From the NCBI RefSeq assembly GCF_009849585.1, contig NZ_VCRN01000007.1:144030-208029 (forward strand): a stretch of 64,000 bases of DNA. The letters run 5' to 3'. The translations under genes and the position numbers were made by a program. The notes under the pieces are model-generated. The model searched no databases and was not told the origin of the DNA. It saw nothing but the letters and a program-made list of their open reading frames with translations. Positions 50,638 to 62,584 of this stretch are shown one piece after another; position 1 is the first letter of the stretch; each line of letters begins with the position of its first letter. The DNA comes from Bacillus sp. ZZV12-4809. Lineage in GTDB: Bacteria > Bacillota > Bacilli > Bacillales > Cytobacillaceae.

Positions 50638-50779
50638 TTATATTCCTCCTTGGAAAGAATAAATATCCTTGTCCTAATCTTATTATTGTTTGGATGGAAA
50701 TATTCACGTTAATAAAACATCATAAATTACTTGAATCTGGATAAAATATAAACTAAACGATACATTTGGAGGTGGCTAT

Positions 50780-50992
50780 ATGGATAAGCTGGAAATCCAT
50801 AGAATTGAGATAAATAAAGATGGGAAATGGGAAGAAGTACATTTTAATAAAATTTGCCCTGGGGATTCCTTCAGAATGTACCATCCAAATGGTACTCAGT
50901 TTATAGACTCCAATAACGAACATGTTTTATACGCAACCTCTGAGCCCTTTTATGATGAGGAGTTAGATGCTTGGCTGGTGCATATTAAATAA
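50780..50992 (+). CDS. Hypothetical 70-aa protein
   Basis: An acidic, beta-rich small protein (WEEVHFNKICPGDSFRMYHP). A turn-rich segment around PNGTQF and a C-terminal aromatic stretch (DAWLVHIK) suggest a compact beta fold. ATG at 50780 preceded by TTTGGAGGTGG, a very good ribosome site. No signal peptide. I do not recognise it. It is isolated on the plus strand between minus-strand genes and no clear terminator follows in its direction. Confidence 0.65.
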   Translation: MDKLEIHRIEINKDGKWEEVHFNKICPGDSFRMYHPNGTQFIDSNNEHVLYATSEPFYDEELDAWLVHIK

Positions 50993-51044
50993 CTAATATT
51001 ACAGTTTTTTTATTACTTCCTATTAATTCCCTTAATTTGTTACC

Positions 51045-51087
51045 TAAAAAAATATAATGAGGGTACTATTAGTCAGCACCCTCATTA
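51045..51087 (-). terminator. Terminator of the amidase gene
   Basis: A perfect 10-bp stem (51055-51064 with 51078-51087) on the minus strand, followed by ATATTTTTTT. It also lies after the convergent 70-aa gene but has no T-tract in that direction. Confidence 0.75.
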
Positions 51088-51160
51088 ATAACTCCAGCAG
51101 TAAACTCGCAGTATTTCCATATTTATTCTTGGGTATAGAAGATTTTCTAGTGTTTAGCAG

Positions 51161-52612
51161 TTAGTGACTGTTAAAATAATTATTCAGGCCCTCAAAAATA
51201 CCTTTTGCTGCTTTTTTTTGATATTCTTTAGTTGCTATAACTCTTTCTTCCTTTGGATTTGAAAGAAAGCCCAACTCTAATAGAACCGAGGGCTGTTTAT
51301 TATTTCTTAACACGTGAAAATCACCAGATTTCACACCTAAATTACGCATTCCCGTCTGTAAAACTAATTCTTGATGCAAGAATTGCGCCAAAGATTTGTC
51401 TTTTTCGGAGTTATAGAAAAATGATACAATGCCCGTGCTGCTCGATGAATAAGAATTGTAATGTATACTGATAAATGCATCAGCCTTTTCCTTATGGCTA
51501 ATCTCAACTCTTTGGGAAAGGCTTAGGTATTGATCCGATGCCCGGGTCATTATGACTTTAGCCCCGGAATTTTGAAGAAGAGTTCTCAACTCTTGGGCAG
51601 ATTGCAAGTTCAGGTTTTTTTCTTTATATCCTTTCCCGCTGGCACCATTATCGTATCCCCCATGCCCTGGATCGATTACAATAACCTTTCCTTTTAATCC
51701 TTTACCGTAAGAAGAGACAAGCCAGCCGGCCACCCATCCAGTTTTCCCTTTGCTTGTCTTTACTTGAACCCAACCACTCCTTTCACCTGTTTTCACCAAT
51801 GCTGTACCTGCCTTTTCCAAGGTAATAATACTAAAGTTAGTCCCCGGTCCTGTGCGAATATTACTATTTTCCTTTAATATTATTTTTGTCTCTTTATTAG
51901 TACTCTTGTCCTTATTATCTAAAGGCTTTTTCTTATCAATATAAGATGAAGAAACCCAGCCCTTTGCTCCTTTAGCTGTCGTAATATTAGACCAATTACT
52001 ACTTTGACTATTTACTTGAACTGCTTCTCCTTTAGAAATTTTAGCCACTACTTTTGATGATGCAGAAGCTTGGATACGGACATTTAATACATCTGCTGTT
52101 ACATAAAAGGTGCCAAGCGTTTTAGTTGGGGAGGCAGGCTTCTTACTTGAAATATAAGAAGCCGAAACCCAGCCGCGAACTTTTTTTCCGGGGATAAATA
52201 CCTTAAGCCAGCTTCCTTCTTTCCCCTCTACTGTAACACCTGTATTTTGGGAGATTTTTGTCACTACACTACTTTTTATATTAGGAGACTTTCTAATATT
52301 TAGATTTGACACTGTTGCATAGCCATTCCATGTTATTCCGGTAATATAAGTGGAAGAGACCCAGCCTGATAATTTACCGGATTTTATTTTATGCCAGCCT
52401 TTCTGCTGATCAATCACCGTAACTACTTGGTTTTTCTTCAATTTCCCCAGCGCTTTGGATGAGACTGTTGGTTTAGAGCGTACATTTAAGATGGAGGCCG
52501 TGACTTTCCCTTCAAACGAATAAGAAGCACTTACGGAATACTCTTTTGATGGGAGGATAAGAAGGAATAGGACCAGAACAAGGAAGACTTTTGCCAAAGA
52601 AGCTTTTTTCAC
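51161..52612 (-). CDS. N-acetylmuramoyl-L-alanine amidase with four SH3 domains
   Basis: A 483-aa secreted autolysin. The signal peptide (about 1-30, cleavage near VSA-SY) is followed by four bacterial SH3 domains (about 33-95, 97-160, 165-225, 240-302), each with the NVRSKP/NIRKSP-type start and GWVSSxYI end. The Amidase_3 domain (about 315-484) has zinc ligands in DPGHGG, Glu in YKEKNLNL and His in SIHYNS, and the catalytic Glu in LLELGFLSN. It cleaves the lactyl-peptide amide of peptidoglycan. The frame includes a TTG at 52613-52615, but GTG at 52610-52612 has AAGGTGG at 7 nt, the better spacing. LytC-like in activity. Confidence 0.95.
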   Translation of the reverse strand: MKKASLAKVFLVLVLFLLILPSKEYSVSASYSFEGKVTASILNVRSKPTVSSKALGKLKKNQVVTVIDQQKGWHKIKSGKLSGWVSSTYITGITWNGYATVSNLNIRKSPNIKSSVVTKISQNTGVTVEGKEGSWLKVFIPGKKVRGWVSASYISSKKPASPTKTLGTFYVTADVLNVRIQASASSKVVAKISKGEAVQVNSQSSNWSNITTAKGAKGWVSSSYIDKKKPLDNKDKSTNKETKIILKENSNIRTGPGTNFSIITLEKAGTALVKTGERSGWVQVKTSKGKTGWVAGWLVSSYGKGLKGKVIVIDPGHGGYDNGASGKGYKEKNLNLQSAQELRTLLQNSGAKVIMTRASDQYLSLSQRVEISHKEKADAFISIHYNSYSSSSTGIVSFFYNSEKDKSLAQFLHQELVLQTGMRNLGVKSGDFHVLRNNKQPSVLLELGFLSNPKEERVIATKEYQKKAAKGIFEGLNNYFNSH

Positions 52613-52870
52613 CAATTAACCACCTTTTGTCGAAAATTTGTTATTTTACTACTATTAAACTATAATACATTAAAAAGGTAAATATCAGGGTCTTTTTACC
52701 CATATATTACATTAGGAAACTTCAATTTACTTATCTTTCACGCGTTTCAATCATTACTTTAACCCCAATTTTTATATTTACAATAAAAAAATTTATATCC
52801 TTTTTTTCTAATATTTGATATTCTATAAGTCAGGATTACAAAACTTGTAAATAAGTGGAGGATTAAATAG

Positions 52871-53800
52871 ATGCGTGCCGAAAAAAGAAAGAAAAAGCCG
52901 AAATGGCTGAAAGTAATAGGGATATTATTTTTAGTTTTATTGATTGGTGCCGGAGGTTATGCCTTTATGGTATATAAGTCACTGACTGATGCGGTAGAAA
53001 CGATGCACCAGCCAATTGATCGGGAAAAATCAGATAAACGACCTGAAAAAATTACACTGGATAATAGAGAGCCGTTCTCTGTATTGATGCTGGGTGTGGA
53101 TGAGCGCTCAGGCGATAAAGGCCGCTCGGATACTATGATTGTCCTTACCGTAAACCCAAATGATAAATCCATTAAAATGCTTAGTATTCCTCGTGACACA
53201 AGAACAGAGATTGTAGGAAAAGGGTTTGAGGATAAAATCAACCATGCTTATGCCTTTGGAAATGAAGAAATGTCCATGGGAACTGTTGAGAACTTTCTTG
53301 ATATTCCGCTCGATTACTATATTAAGGTGAATATGGAAGGGTTTAAGGATATTGTAGATGCTGTGGGAGGCATTACCGTTAATAGCTCCCTAGCATTTAA
53401 CCAAGGCGGCTATCAATTTATTGAAGGAAGTAATAATCTTGATGGCGATGCGGCACTAGCATTTGTCCAGATGAGAAAACAAGACCCTAAAGGGGATTTT
53501 GGCCGCCAGGATCGTCAGCGCCAAATTATCCAGGGTGTTATTAAAAAGGGAATAAGCGTTAACTCCCTGACAAACTTTGATGATATTTTTGGAGCACTCG
53601 GGAAGAATGTGCGCACAAATATGACATTTGCTGAGATGAAGGATATTCAGAAGAATTATAGAGATGCTGCGGGAAATATTGAACAGATGACCATATCCGG
53701 TAATGGACAGACAATAAATAAGATTTGGTATCTAATTGTTTCAAGTGAAGAACAGCAGCGAGTACAAAATGAATTGAAGGCGCATCTTGAATTGAAATAA
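52871..53800 (+). CDS. tagU: LCP family wall-polymer ligase (TagU-like)
   Basis: A second LytR-CpsA-Psr protein, 309 aa, close to B. subtilis TagU/LytR in length. Basic cytoplasmic tail, single membrane helix (about 13-35), and LCP domain with VLMLGVDERSGDKGRSDTM, MLSIPRDTRTEIVGK, FEDKINHAYAFGNEEM and VQMRKQDPKGDFGRQDRQRQ. The Arg and Asp residues of these motifs bind the pyrophosphate of the lipid donor. It lacks the acidic tail of the TagV-type protein at 21933. ATG start with GTGGAGG. Probably transfers the polymer made by this locus to peptidoglycan. Confidence 0.93.
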   Translation: MRAEKRKKKPKWLKVIGILFLVLLIGAGGYAFMVYKSLTDAVETMHQPIDREKSDKRPEKITLDNREPFSVLMLGVDERSGDKGRSDTMIVLTVNPNDKSIKMLSIPRDTRTEIVGKGFEDKINHAYAFGNEEMSMGTVENFLDIPLDYYIKVNMEGFKDIVDAVGGITVNSSLAFNQGGYQFIEGSNNLDGDAALAFVQMRKQDPKGDFGRQDRQRQIIQGVIKKGISVNSLTNFDDIFGALGKNVRTNMTFAEMKDIQKNYRDAAGNIEQMTISGNGQTINKIWYLIVSSEEQQRVQNELKAHLELK

Positions 53801-53830
53801 AGAAAAGTGAAAGGGCGTTTTTTAATATGG

Positions 53831-53882
53831 TACCTGTAGGAGGACACTTGAAAAAGAGTGCTTCACCTACAGGTATTTTTTT
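53831..53882 (+). terminator. Terminator of the TagU-like gene
   Basis: Arms 53831-53840 and 53866-53875 form a 10-bp perfect stem with further pairing inside, followed by TTTTTTTAG. It lies 30 nt after the stop. Confidence 0.88.
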
Positions 53883-53914
53883 AGATACCACTTCATAATA
53901 ATCGAGGGCAGTTG

Positions 53915-54146
53915 AAGCCACATATGTAGTGAATCGCAGCTATACTTCAAAGTGAAACTTGATGGATTGGTAAAAGAAAAATATTTAAATTGTAGTCCGA
54001 ATAACGAAGTCGCTTGGATTATATATCTTGGAGAACTTTGAAACGACTCATCCATCAATTATTCAATAAGTAAAGTACTAAATGGCATATCTGATATACC
54101 AGTCAGGTATATCGATTTTATAGATGACAAGGATAGTACTTTTTGA
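53915..54146 (+). pseudogene. Possible decayed coding fragment
   Basis: One frame reads as plausible protein for about 77 codons (ESQLYFKVKLDGLVKEKYLN ... KVLNGISDIPVRYIDFIDDKDSTF) with a single in-frame TGA at 54039-54041. It is bounded upstream by a TGA at about 53912, with no start codon or ribosome site. I do not recognise the family. It could be the C-terminal remnant of a small protein, or chance. Confidence 0.3.
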
Positions 54147-54665
54147 ATTTTGACTACATGATTCGATTTGACTGACCAATTGGTAATGGCAATTTACCCA
54201 AATATCAGGATCAATAAACTGTTTTTCCAATGCGTTAACAGTTTTTTAAATTAACAAAATTTGAAATATAAATCCTAAATGTATATCAATTAAATGTTCC
54301 TGAATTTGGGCTCTCGCTCATTATCAAACTGTAAACAAGTAGTAAAAAAACGCCCTGGCAACTTTTCTGGGTACACAGATAACCTTTATCAATCTTTAGC
54401 TTTCTTTTTAAAGGAAATAAATTTAGGAAAAAAGAAGACATTGAAAGCTAGACGAATAGTTCCGATTCACGAAACTAAAATAACTCCTTCGTTTGGATCA
54501 GCCGCCATGGTAAAGAAAGCAGTATAGAAGAAAAAGGAACAAGGTTAATTAGTAACCCTGCACTTATTTTTTTCAATTATTGATACGTATTAACTGTATA
54601 AGTTTTGAATTAACTCACATGAAAAATATCTATTAATGAAGTTTGCATATCTTACTGATAAAAAG
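54147..54665. other. Gap between the TagU-like gene and the polysaccharide operon
   Basis: About 520 nt without a supported gene. A 77-codon plus-strand frame (54294-54527) has no ribosome site and is dismissed. A weak 6-bp hairpin with T-tract lies near 54216-54247. This gap marks the change to the AT-rich right-hand operon. Confidence 0.35.
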
Positions 54666-55193
54666 TCAGTACGATTTTTTACTCAGTTTAGCATAATACA
54701 AAGAGTCTACCCATTTTCCTAAAGTCCAATGCGTTTCTTTAAAAGTACCTTCTAACTCAAAATTTAATTGTTCAAAGAAATGCTTTTTCTTTTCATCTAT
54801 CGAATAAATCTCTGCCCATAACCGATGTAAATTTAATTCGTCAAAGCCATACGATTGCATAATTTTAGCAGCGTCTATAGCATAAGTTGAATCGATATAT
54901 AAGTCATCTTTACCAATGTAAATTGAGAAATCAGCACTTCTGTTAATCCAATCTATATAACATAACCCACAAGCTCCTAGTAGCTCATTCGTTTCTAAAT
55001 CAACAATAGCAAACATCCGAGTGCTTGGATCATTCATTACATATTTTTCAAACCAAATTGTCTGGTTAACAGAGTTCAACTCTCGATATTCACGAAAAAA
55101 AACTCTATTTTCAGGTTGGTTTCTCCATTCTAATAATTGAGGTAGATCTGATTTTTCTATTGCTCTTAAACCTACAACCTCTCCTTTAAGCAT
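54666..55193 (-). CDS. GNAT family N-acetyltransferase (PseH/SpsD-like)
   Basis: A 175-aa GCN5-type acetyltransferase of the RimJ/RimL-like branch. It begins LKGEVVGLRAIEKSDLPQLLEWRNQPENR, a pattern shared with sugar-amine acetyltransferases such as PseH. The acetyl-CoA region is around LLGACGLCYIDWINRSADFSIYIG and ends in LNLHRLWAEIYSIDEKKKHFFEQLNFELEG. It follows the NeuB-like gene by 2 nt and is last in the operon. In pseudaminate synthesis such an enzyme acetylates a 4-amino-sugar. Whether an amino-sugar is formed here is unclear because no aminotransferase is seen. Confidence 0.85.
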   Translation of the reverse strand: MLKGEVVGLRAIEKSDLPQLLEWRNQPENRVFFREYRELNSVNQTIWFEKYVMNDPSTRMFAIVDLETNELLGACGLCYIDWINRSADFSIYIGKDDLYIDSTYAIDAAKIMQSYGFDELNLHRLWAEIYSIDEKKKHFFEQLNFELEGTFKETHWTLGKWVDSLYYAKLSKKSY

Positions 55194-55195
55194 AA

Positions 55196-56278
55196 TTAGC
55201 CCTCCAAATCTAATCGACTGATTGTATCACCTTTTTGCTTTGATACCTTAATTTTTTTACCAACAACAAAACCTTTTTCATATGGAAAGTAAGCGTTTTG
55301 TGGTGGTGCTGGTCTTAAATACTCAATATCATCTTCCGTAATAACTTGCCCTTCTGTTACTGCTCTCTTTAAGTAGATCGCCCTGCGTTGAACAATAACA
55401 GTGTCTTTTTCATTTTCTTCAATATCCTTTATGCCATCTCCCAGTGCATTCTCTAATTCTCGTGAACGTTCAACCATATCCTTCCAAGAAATAGGATTCA
55501 TAGAGAATGGATGATCTGGCCCTATTCTGTCATTGTCATCTGTAAAGTGTTTTTCAATAACCCTTGCTCCTAATGCAATCGACCCAAGAACAGTTGCATG
55601 ACCAGGTGTATGATCAGATAAGCCAAGAATCATATTTGGATACATCGTTGCATATGTTTTGAGTACATTTAAATTTATATACTTAAAGTTCTCAAGGCTA
55701 CCCGTATAATTAGTGTTACATTGCATTAACACAATCTGATTGTTATATTTTAATATACTCTCAACAGCTCTTTTTACATCATAGAAATTAGAAGCACCTG
55801 TAGCAAGTAATGTAGGTTTGCCTTTTTGAGCAATAAATTCTATGAAACTAGTCCATGTTATATCACCAGAACCGATTTTATATGCTGGTAAAAATTCATT
55901 AATTTGTTCCACTGCATCAATATCATATGGTGTAGTAAAAAATTCTATATTTGCTTTTTTAGCTTCTTCTATCAACTGAAGGTTCCAGTCTCTGTTAAAT
56001 TCGTATTGTTTAAACACTTCAAAAACACTTTTTTCCCAACTAGCTTGGTGGCTTGATTGTCCACCTAATTTTTTAAATCCCTCGTCACTTACAATGCTCT
56101 CTGCTTTAAAATGCTGAAACTTAACTGCATCAGCTCCCACCTCTTTTGATAACCATATCAATTCTTTTGCACGCTCTAGATCTCCATCATGGTTAGAAGC
56201 AATATCAGCAATAAAATATGTTGGACTATTAATAGATATTTCTTTTTCTCCTATATTGATTTTACTTTTGTAATTCAT
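55196..56278 (-). CDS. NeuB family nonulosonic acid synthase with SAF domain
   Basis: A 360-aa enzyme that condenses a 6-carbon amino- or deoxy-sugar with phosphoenolpyruvate to give a 9-carbon nonulosonic acid. The TIM-barrel (about 20-280) shows FIADIASNHDGDLERAKELI, DAVKFQHFKAE, FFTTPYD, YKIGSGDITW, LATGAS, LMQCNTNYTG, LGLSDHTPGHA and VIEKHFTDD, the full NeuB/PseI/LegI set. The C-terminal SAF domain (about 295-355) has RRAIYLKRAVTEGQVITEDD. It overlaps the preceding reductase gene by 17 nt. Substrate type (sialic, legionaminic, pseudaminic or another) cannot be decided by eye. Confidence 0.95.
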   Translation of the reverse strand: MNYKSKINIGEKEISINSPTYFIADIASNHDGDLERAKELIWLSKEVGADAVKFQHFKAESIVSDEGFKKLGGQSSHQASWEKSVFEVFKQYEFNRDWNLQLIEEAKKANIEFFTTPYDIDAVEQINEFLPAYKIGSGDITWTSFIEFIAQKGKPTLLATGASNFYDVKRAVESILKYNNQIVLMQCNTNYTGSLENFKYINLNVLKTYATMYPNMILGLSDHTPGHATVLGSIALGARVIEKHFTDDNDRIGPDHPFSMNPISWKDMVERSRELENALGDGIKDIEENEKDTVIVQRRAIYLKRAVTEGQVITEDDIEYLRPAPPQNAYFPYEKGFVVGKKIKVSKQKGDTISRLDLEG

Positions 56279-57152
56279 GGTAAGCTCCCTCCTTGTACTG
56301 ATTATAAATATTTATAATGACTTCCTTTGAAGATGGAATGTGATTATGTTTCAGGATACTCTGTAACTTAGTCATATCTAGACCTAATGAATTAGCTCTC
56401 TTTATTCCTTGACTTGAATTCATAGTCCCTTCCTTTACTTGCTGTTCTTTACCTAGTAAGGTTGCTAAAGTAGCTATGAATTCATATTTAGAAATAGTAT
56501 CCGAAGAAGCAACATTGATCAGACCCGTAACTTTTTGATCAATTAATTCAATTAATATATCAGATAAACTCTCCACATCTATACTAGATGTAAAAAAATC
56601 ATTAAACCCTGTGATATAATCATTAGATTCTAATGATTTAATAACCCATTCGACGAAAGTTGGTGAGCTTGCTTTATTTCTAAAACCAACAATATTAGTT
56701 CTAACTACTAATGAATTATAATAAGTTAAAGTAAAGCTTTCACCAGCAAACTTTGTTCTTGCATATTCATTAAATAATTCTACTTTATCTGATTCTTTAT
56801 GGCCCTTTTTACCATCATTGGAATAGTAGTGGTCTGTAGAAATTTGAACGAAGTAACTATTTACTCGAGAACAAGCTTGTGCAATTAATCCCGGTAGCCT
56901 TGAATTAACGATATACGCATTGCCAGGATTTGATTCACAGTAATTCAAATTTACTAAAGCTGCCGCATTTATCACTATCTCTGGCTTTTCTTTAATAATG
57001 ACCTCAGTAATTTTTTGACCATCTGTTAAAAAGTCAATGTTGTTATCACTATTATTCCTAGAAGAGGTAATAACTGAGAAGTTATTCTCTTTTAATTTTT
57101 TAAATAATGTTTGGCCTAACATCCCAGTAGAGCCTATTAATAAAGCTTTCAA
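56262..57152 (-). CDS. RmlD-like NAD(P)-dependent sugar-nucleotide reductase
   Basis: A 296-aa extended SDR. GSTGMLGQTLF is the dinucleotide-binding loop (about 7-17), and the catalytic part has STDHYY and YARTK (Tyr-x-x-x-Lys at about 130-134). It resembles dTDP-4-dehydrorhamnose reductase (RmlD/RfbD) rather than PseB. It sits between the CMP-sugar synthetase and NeuB genes, an unusual place in a pseudaminate-type set, and probably reduces a 4-keto sugar intermediate. That step is an inference from family and context. Confidence 0.88.
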   Translation of the reverse strand: MKALLIGSTGMLGQTLFKKLKENNFSVITSSRNNSDNNIDFLTDGQKITEVIIKEKPEIVINAAALVNLNYCESNPGNAYIVNSRLPGLIAQACSRVNSYFVQISTDHYYSNDGKKGHKESDKVELFNEYARTKFAGESFTLTYYNSLVVRTNIVGFRNKASSPTFVEWVIKSLESNDYITGFNDFFTSSIDVESLSDILIELIDQKVTGLINVASSDTISKYEFIATLATLLGKEQQVKEGTMNSSQGIKRANSLGLDMTKLQSILKHNHIPSSKEVIINIYNQYKEGAYHELQK

Positions 57153-57154
57153 TA

Positions 57155-57889
57155 TTACTTATCTCCTAATTTTTTCTGTTCTATATGTTTGTTAATTTCA
57201 AACAAGTGAGGCTCTTGTTCTAATTTCTGAATAATTTTATCTAAACCAAATAGTTTATTTTCCTGGTAAAGGTCTTCAATTAAAATTGAAATAAGCTCAA
57301 AATCCTCGGGTGTATCCACGGTAAGCCTATATTTACTCAAATCCACATCATTTTCAACCTGCCCAATACTATATAGGTTAGGGTTAAGATATAAATATGG
57401 AGTCACATGTTCTTTTTCATATTCTTTTTGTGCATTCATAAACGCTTGCTCAAGAACAGAAAAAGAAAAGACTTCTGTATCCATCCCTCTGGGATAAGTC
57501 CTTATTTGCGTGTTTGAAACATAATCAAGACTATTTTCTAAATAAGATGATATTACAAGATCTATAATTTCAGGATCAATAAGTGGACAATCAGAAGTCA
57601 TTCTAACTACAATATCTGCATTAGCTTCTTTAGCTGCATGATAATACCTTTCTAAAACATTATCTTCAGATCCTCTTGAGACTTTAATATTACGCTCTTT
57701 ACAAAAATCAACAATATAATCATCTTGACCTTTAATAGTAGTTGCAACAATTATTTCATCGAGCTTGTTTGATTTTTGAACTCTTTCTAATTGATAATCA
57801 AGTAAACTTTTCCCTCTAACCTGTTTCATAATTTTCCCAGGTAGCCTTGTTGATCCCATTCTAGCTTGAATTATTCCAACTATTTTCAT
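57155..57889 (-). CDS. CMP-nonulosonate cytidylyltransferase (SpsF/NeuA-like)
   Basis: A 244-aa nucleotidyltransferase of the GT-A-like NeuA/KdsB/SpsF fold. The N-terminus IVGIIQARMGSTRLPGKIMK carries the CTP-binding QARMGSTRLPGK motif, then DIVVRMTSDCPLIDPEIID near 95-113 with the metal-binding Asp. It would activate the NeuB product as a CMP-sugar. Its size leaves no room for a fused hydrolase domain of the PseG type. It follows the PseB-like gene after a 92-nt gap that contains a palindrome. Confidence 0.9.
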   Translation of the reverse strand: MKIVGIIQARMGSTRLPGKIMKQVRGKSLLDYQLERVQKSNKLDEIIVATTIKGQDDYIVDFCKERNIKVSRGSEDNVLERYYHAAKEANADIVVRMTSDCPLIDPEIIDLVISSYLENSLDYVSNTQIRTYPRGMDTEVFSFSVLEQAFMNAQKEYEKEHVTPYLYLNPNLYSIGQVENDVDLSKYRLTVDTPEDFELISILIEDLYQENKLFGLDKIIQKLEQEPHLFEINKHIEQKKLGDK

Positions 57890-57927
57890 AACAATCCCCT
57901 ATACTATAAAAAGTAATAATAGAAATT

Positions 57928-57951
57928 GCAGTATCGTTTAAACGACACTGC
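57928..57951 (-). promoter_or_regulatory. 24-bp near-perfect palindrome between pseB-like and the CMP-synthetase gene
   Basis: GCAGTATCG and CGACACTGC arms (57928-57936, 57943-57951) flank TTTAAA. On the minus strand it can fold into a 9-bp stem (one G-U pair) with a 6-nt loop, followed by AATTTC and later TTTTTAT. It could be a partial terminator, a processing site or an operator. Confidence 0.5.
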
Positions 57952-57981
57952 ATGTAAAATTGTATTCTTGTTTTAAATTAA

Positions 57982-60354
<2,373 letters not shown>

Positions 60355-60358
<4 letters not shown>

Positions 60359-61407
60359 GTCATTTCACCTAACAAAAGTTCCCTTATTATATGGGGGTCT
60401 TTAACATCTTCAAATCCCCAATATTTGTTACATATTTCCTGTTGTTTAATATTAACTGCATTTCCTTTGTTATAAAAATTTTCTAAAAGGGCATCTTCAT
60501 CTTCCTTAAACACTTTAAGGTAATCTTCTCCTCTATCTTCAATTCCTTTCTCTTTAATATTATTGAAAAGTCTATTTGATTCCCCTAGAACAGTCGACTC
60601 TCTGTCTATATTAATTATTTCATGTGGTTTTCCAAGGTAAATACAGTAACCTATGTGAGTTCCTATGGCCATAGAGATGGTATGATCAGCAAGTTTAATA
60701 ATACTTTTTAATCTACTTAAAAAATTATAATCATAAAAATGTCCAGCACTAACAACAGTAAAACCTTCATCTTCAAATAATTTGCCTAGACCATTATTAA
60801 CATCTTTATAGTATAAACAAACCATTATTGTTTTATATTCTGACTTAAATTGATTTAATCTTTTACATACATTTGTAATGCTATAGTTTGAATTTTGATC
60901 TTTAATAGAATGCGGTGGAAAGAACAATAATGTTCTACCAAATTTACTCTTAATATTATTAAACTTTTCTTTTTTATAATAATCTTCAGCGTAATGAATG
61001 TATGGACCAATAGTAACGATTCTTTTATTTGTCTTCTGGCTAATAATATTTTTTCGATGATTACTGAAAGTAATTGTTCCATTATAAATAGAATCTATTG
61101 AGTTTTCTCTAACTAAGTTTCCAAAGTACAAACCATGTTCAACATACATATTTACTTTTTTTTGAATTTTTGAGTATTTTTTTATCGAATGCAAAATGCC
61201 ATACAAAGTACCGTCTGGTGAAGTATCTTCTAAAAACATTTTTATGTCTTTAGATATCTCTTCATAATCCCAAATTTCAAAGTTTGCTCGTTCTTTGCAT
61301 AGTTTATAGTAGGATTTAATTGGATAGTTAGTATTATTTATAAATAATCTACCCAATTTATTAAAATATATATTTTTATAAAACTTTTCTTTCAATATAT
61401 TCTTCAT
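60355..61407 (-). CDS. Unrecognised polysaccharide-operon protein, possible GT-B glycosyltransferase
   Basis: A 350-aa soluble protein without signal peptide or membrane helix. I do not recognise a named family. Phrases such as VNMYVEHGLYFGN, GTITFSNHRKNII, VTIGPYIHYAEDYY, TLLFFPPHSIKD and TISMAIGTHIGYCIYLGKPHEI recall GT-B folds, in which a C-terminal Rossmann half carries a SIGTHIGYA-like nucleotide-binding segment. It lies between a GT4 gene (32-nt overlap) and the flippase gene (4-nt overlap), so a glycosyltransferase for the same repeat unit, possibly using the CMP-sugar, is plausible. Confidence 0.6.
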
Positions 61408-62566
61408 AATAAACCTCTTTTACTAAATTACTATAACTTTCAACCATTTTATTTACCTCAAACTTACTTTGAAATATGGAATAAGAACTTTCTGAAAAAC
61501 TGCTTAAAATTTCTTTATTTTTATTAATTTGCTCAAGGGCGGATGTAATACTTTCTACATTAGGCTTTACCAATATACCATTTTCTTGGATTAACTCTTT
61601 AATGCCACCAACATCTGTTGCTATTATAGGAAGCTTACACCGCATGGCTTCGATTATTGATATTGGTAAACCCTCATCTTTACTGGACATAATAAATACA
61701 TTATGTCTATTTAAAAGATTAACTACATCCCCTCTACTCCCTAAAAACTGGACCTGGTCTATCAAATTATTTTCTTTAACATACGATAATAGTTCCTCAC
61801 GTTTTTCCCCATCACCAACAATTGATAATTTTATAGTTTTATCATTTATTCTTTTAAGAGCTTCTAATATTAAACCCTGAGCTTTCCTACTATTCAATGT
61901 CCCAACTGTAATTAATTCCAAGTTATCAAATTTTTTAATTGTATTTGTATTACCTAATTTTTCAATGCCGTTATAGATATAAGTTGTTTTATTCTTATAT
62001 TTTGACTTTCTTTCAATGAAGTTTTCCATCGATGTTTCAGAAACAAAAACAATCTTATTAGTTTTTTCACAAACAAATTCTTCAATTTCAATTAATTTTT
62101 TCATGAAGAATGGCTTCTTTATACTTGGAAAATACTCATAAATCATTTTCCATGTATCTCCATTTGTGTGTAATACTAATATCGATTTCTTAGCATTTTT
62201 ATTGAATTTTTTGTAATAAATATAACAAGAAAATATATCATGGAAAATTAGTACATCTTCTGTTTTATTGCTATGATTTATATAATTTTTTATTGATCTT
62301 CTACCGTTCCTAAAATATTGTAAATAGATTGAAACAATACTGCCCATCATTGTTTTAGCTAGTGCTTTTTTTATAATTGATTTATATGAATTACTTGGAC
62401 TCTTATTGGTTCTAAAATTAACTTTTTCCATGGTAGGTGTATAAACATTTTCCATTTCAATATCATTGCTTCCAAATTCTTTTTCATTATCAAAAAAAGA
62501 TTTAACAACTTTTGAAGCCCCATTTAAGGCATTAATGTTCCCCATATACATGACAGAAATTTTCAT
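61376..62566 (-). CDS. GT4 family glycosyltransferase
   Basis: A 396-aa GT-B retaining transferase. The C-terminal glycosyl-transfer-1 domain (about 210-380) shows VGTLNSRKAQGLILEALKRI, LSIVGDGEKREEL, VQFLGSRGDVVNLLNRHNVF and the E-x7-E motif region SSKDEGLPISIIEAMRCKLPIIATDVGGI. The N-terminal half is Lys/Asn-rich and AT-rich in codons. The sugar is not predictable. It overlaps the 350-aa unknown by 32 nt and follows the polymerase gene by 18 nt. Confidence 0.93.
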   Translation of the reverse strand: MKISVMYMGNINALNGASKVVKSFFDNEKEFGSNDIEMENVYTPTMEKVNFRTNKSPSNSYKSIIKKALAKTMMGSIVSIYLQYFRNGRRSIKNYINHSNKTEDVLIFHDIFSCYIYYKKFNKNAKKSILVLHTNGDTWKMIYEYFPSIKKPFFMKKLIEIEEFVCEKTNKIVFVSETSMENFIERKSKYKNKTTYIYNGIEKLGNTNTIKKFDNLELITVGTLNSRKAQGLILEALKRINDKTIKLSIVGDGEKREELLSYVKENNLIDQVQFLGSRGDVVNLLNRHNVFIMSSKDEGLPISIIEAMRCKLPIIATDVGGIKELIQENGILVKPNVESITSALEQINKNKEILSSFSESSYSIFQSKFEVNKMVESYSNLVKEVYYEEYIERKVL

Positions 62567-62584
62567 TATAATTGCCCCCCTTTT

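Noticed and set aside
54294..54527. 77-aa plus-strand frame
   Set aside because: No ribosome site and composition like random AT-rich sequence. Not recognisable in family terms.
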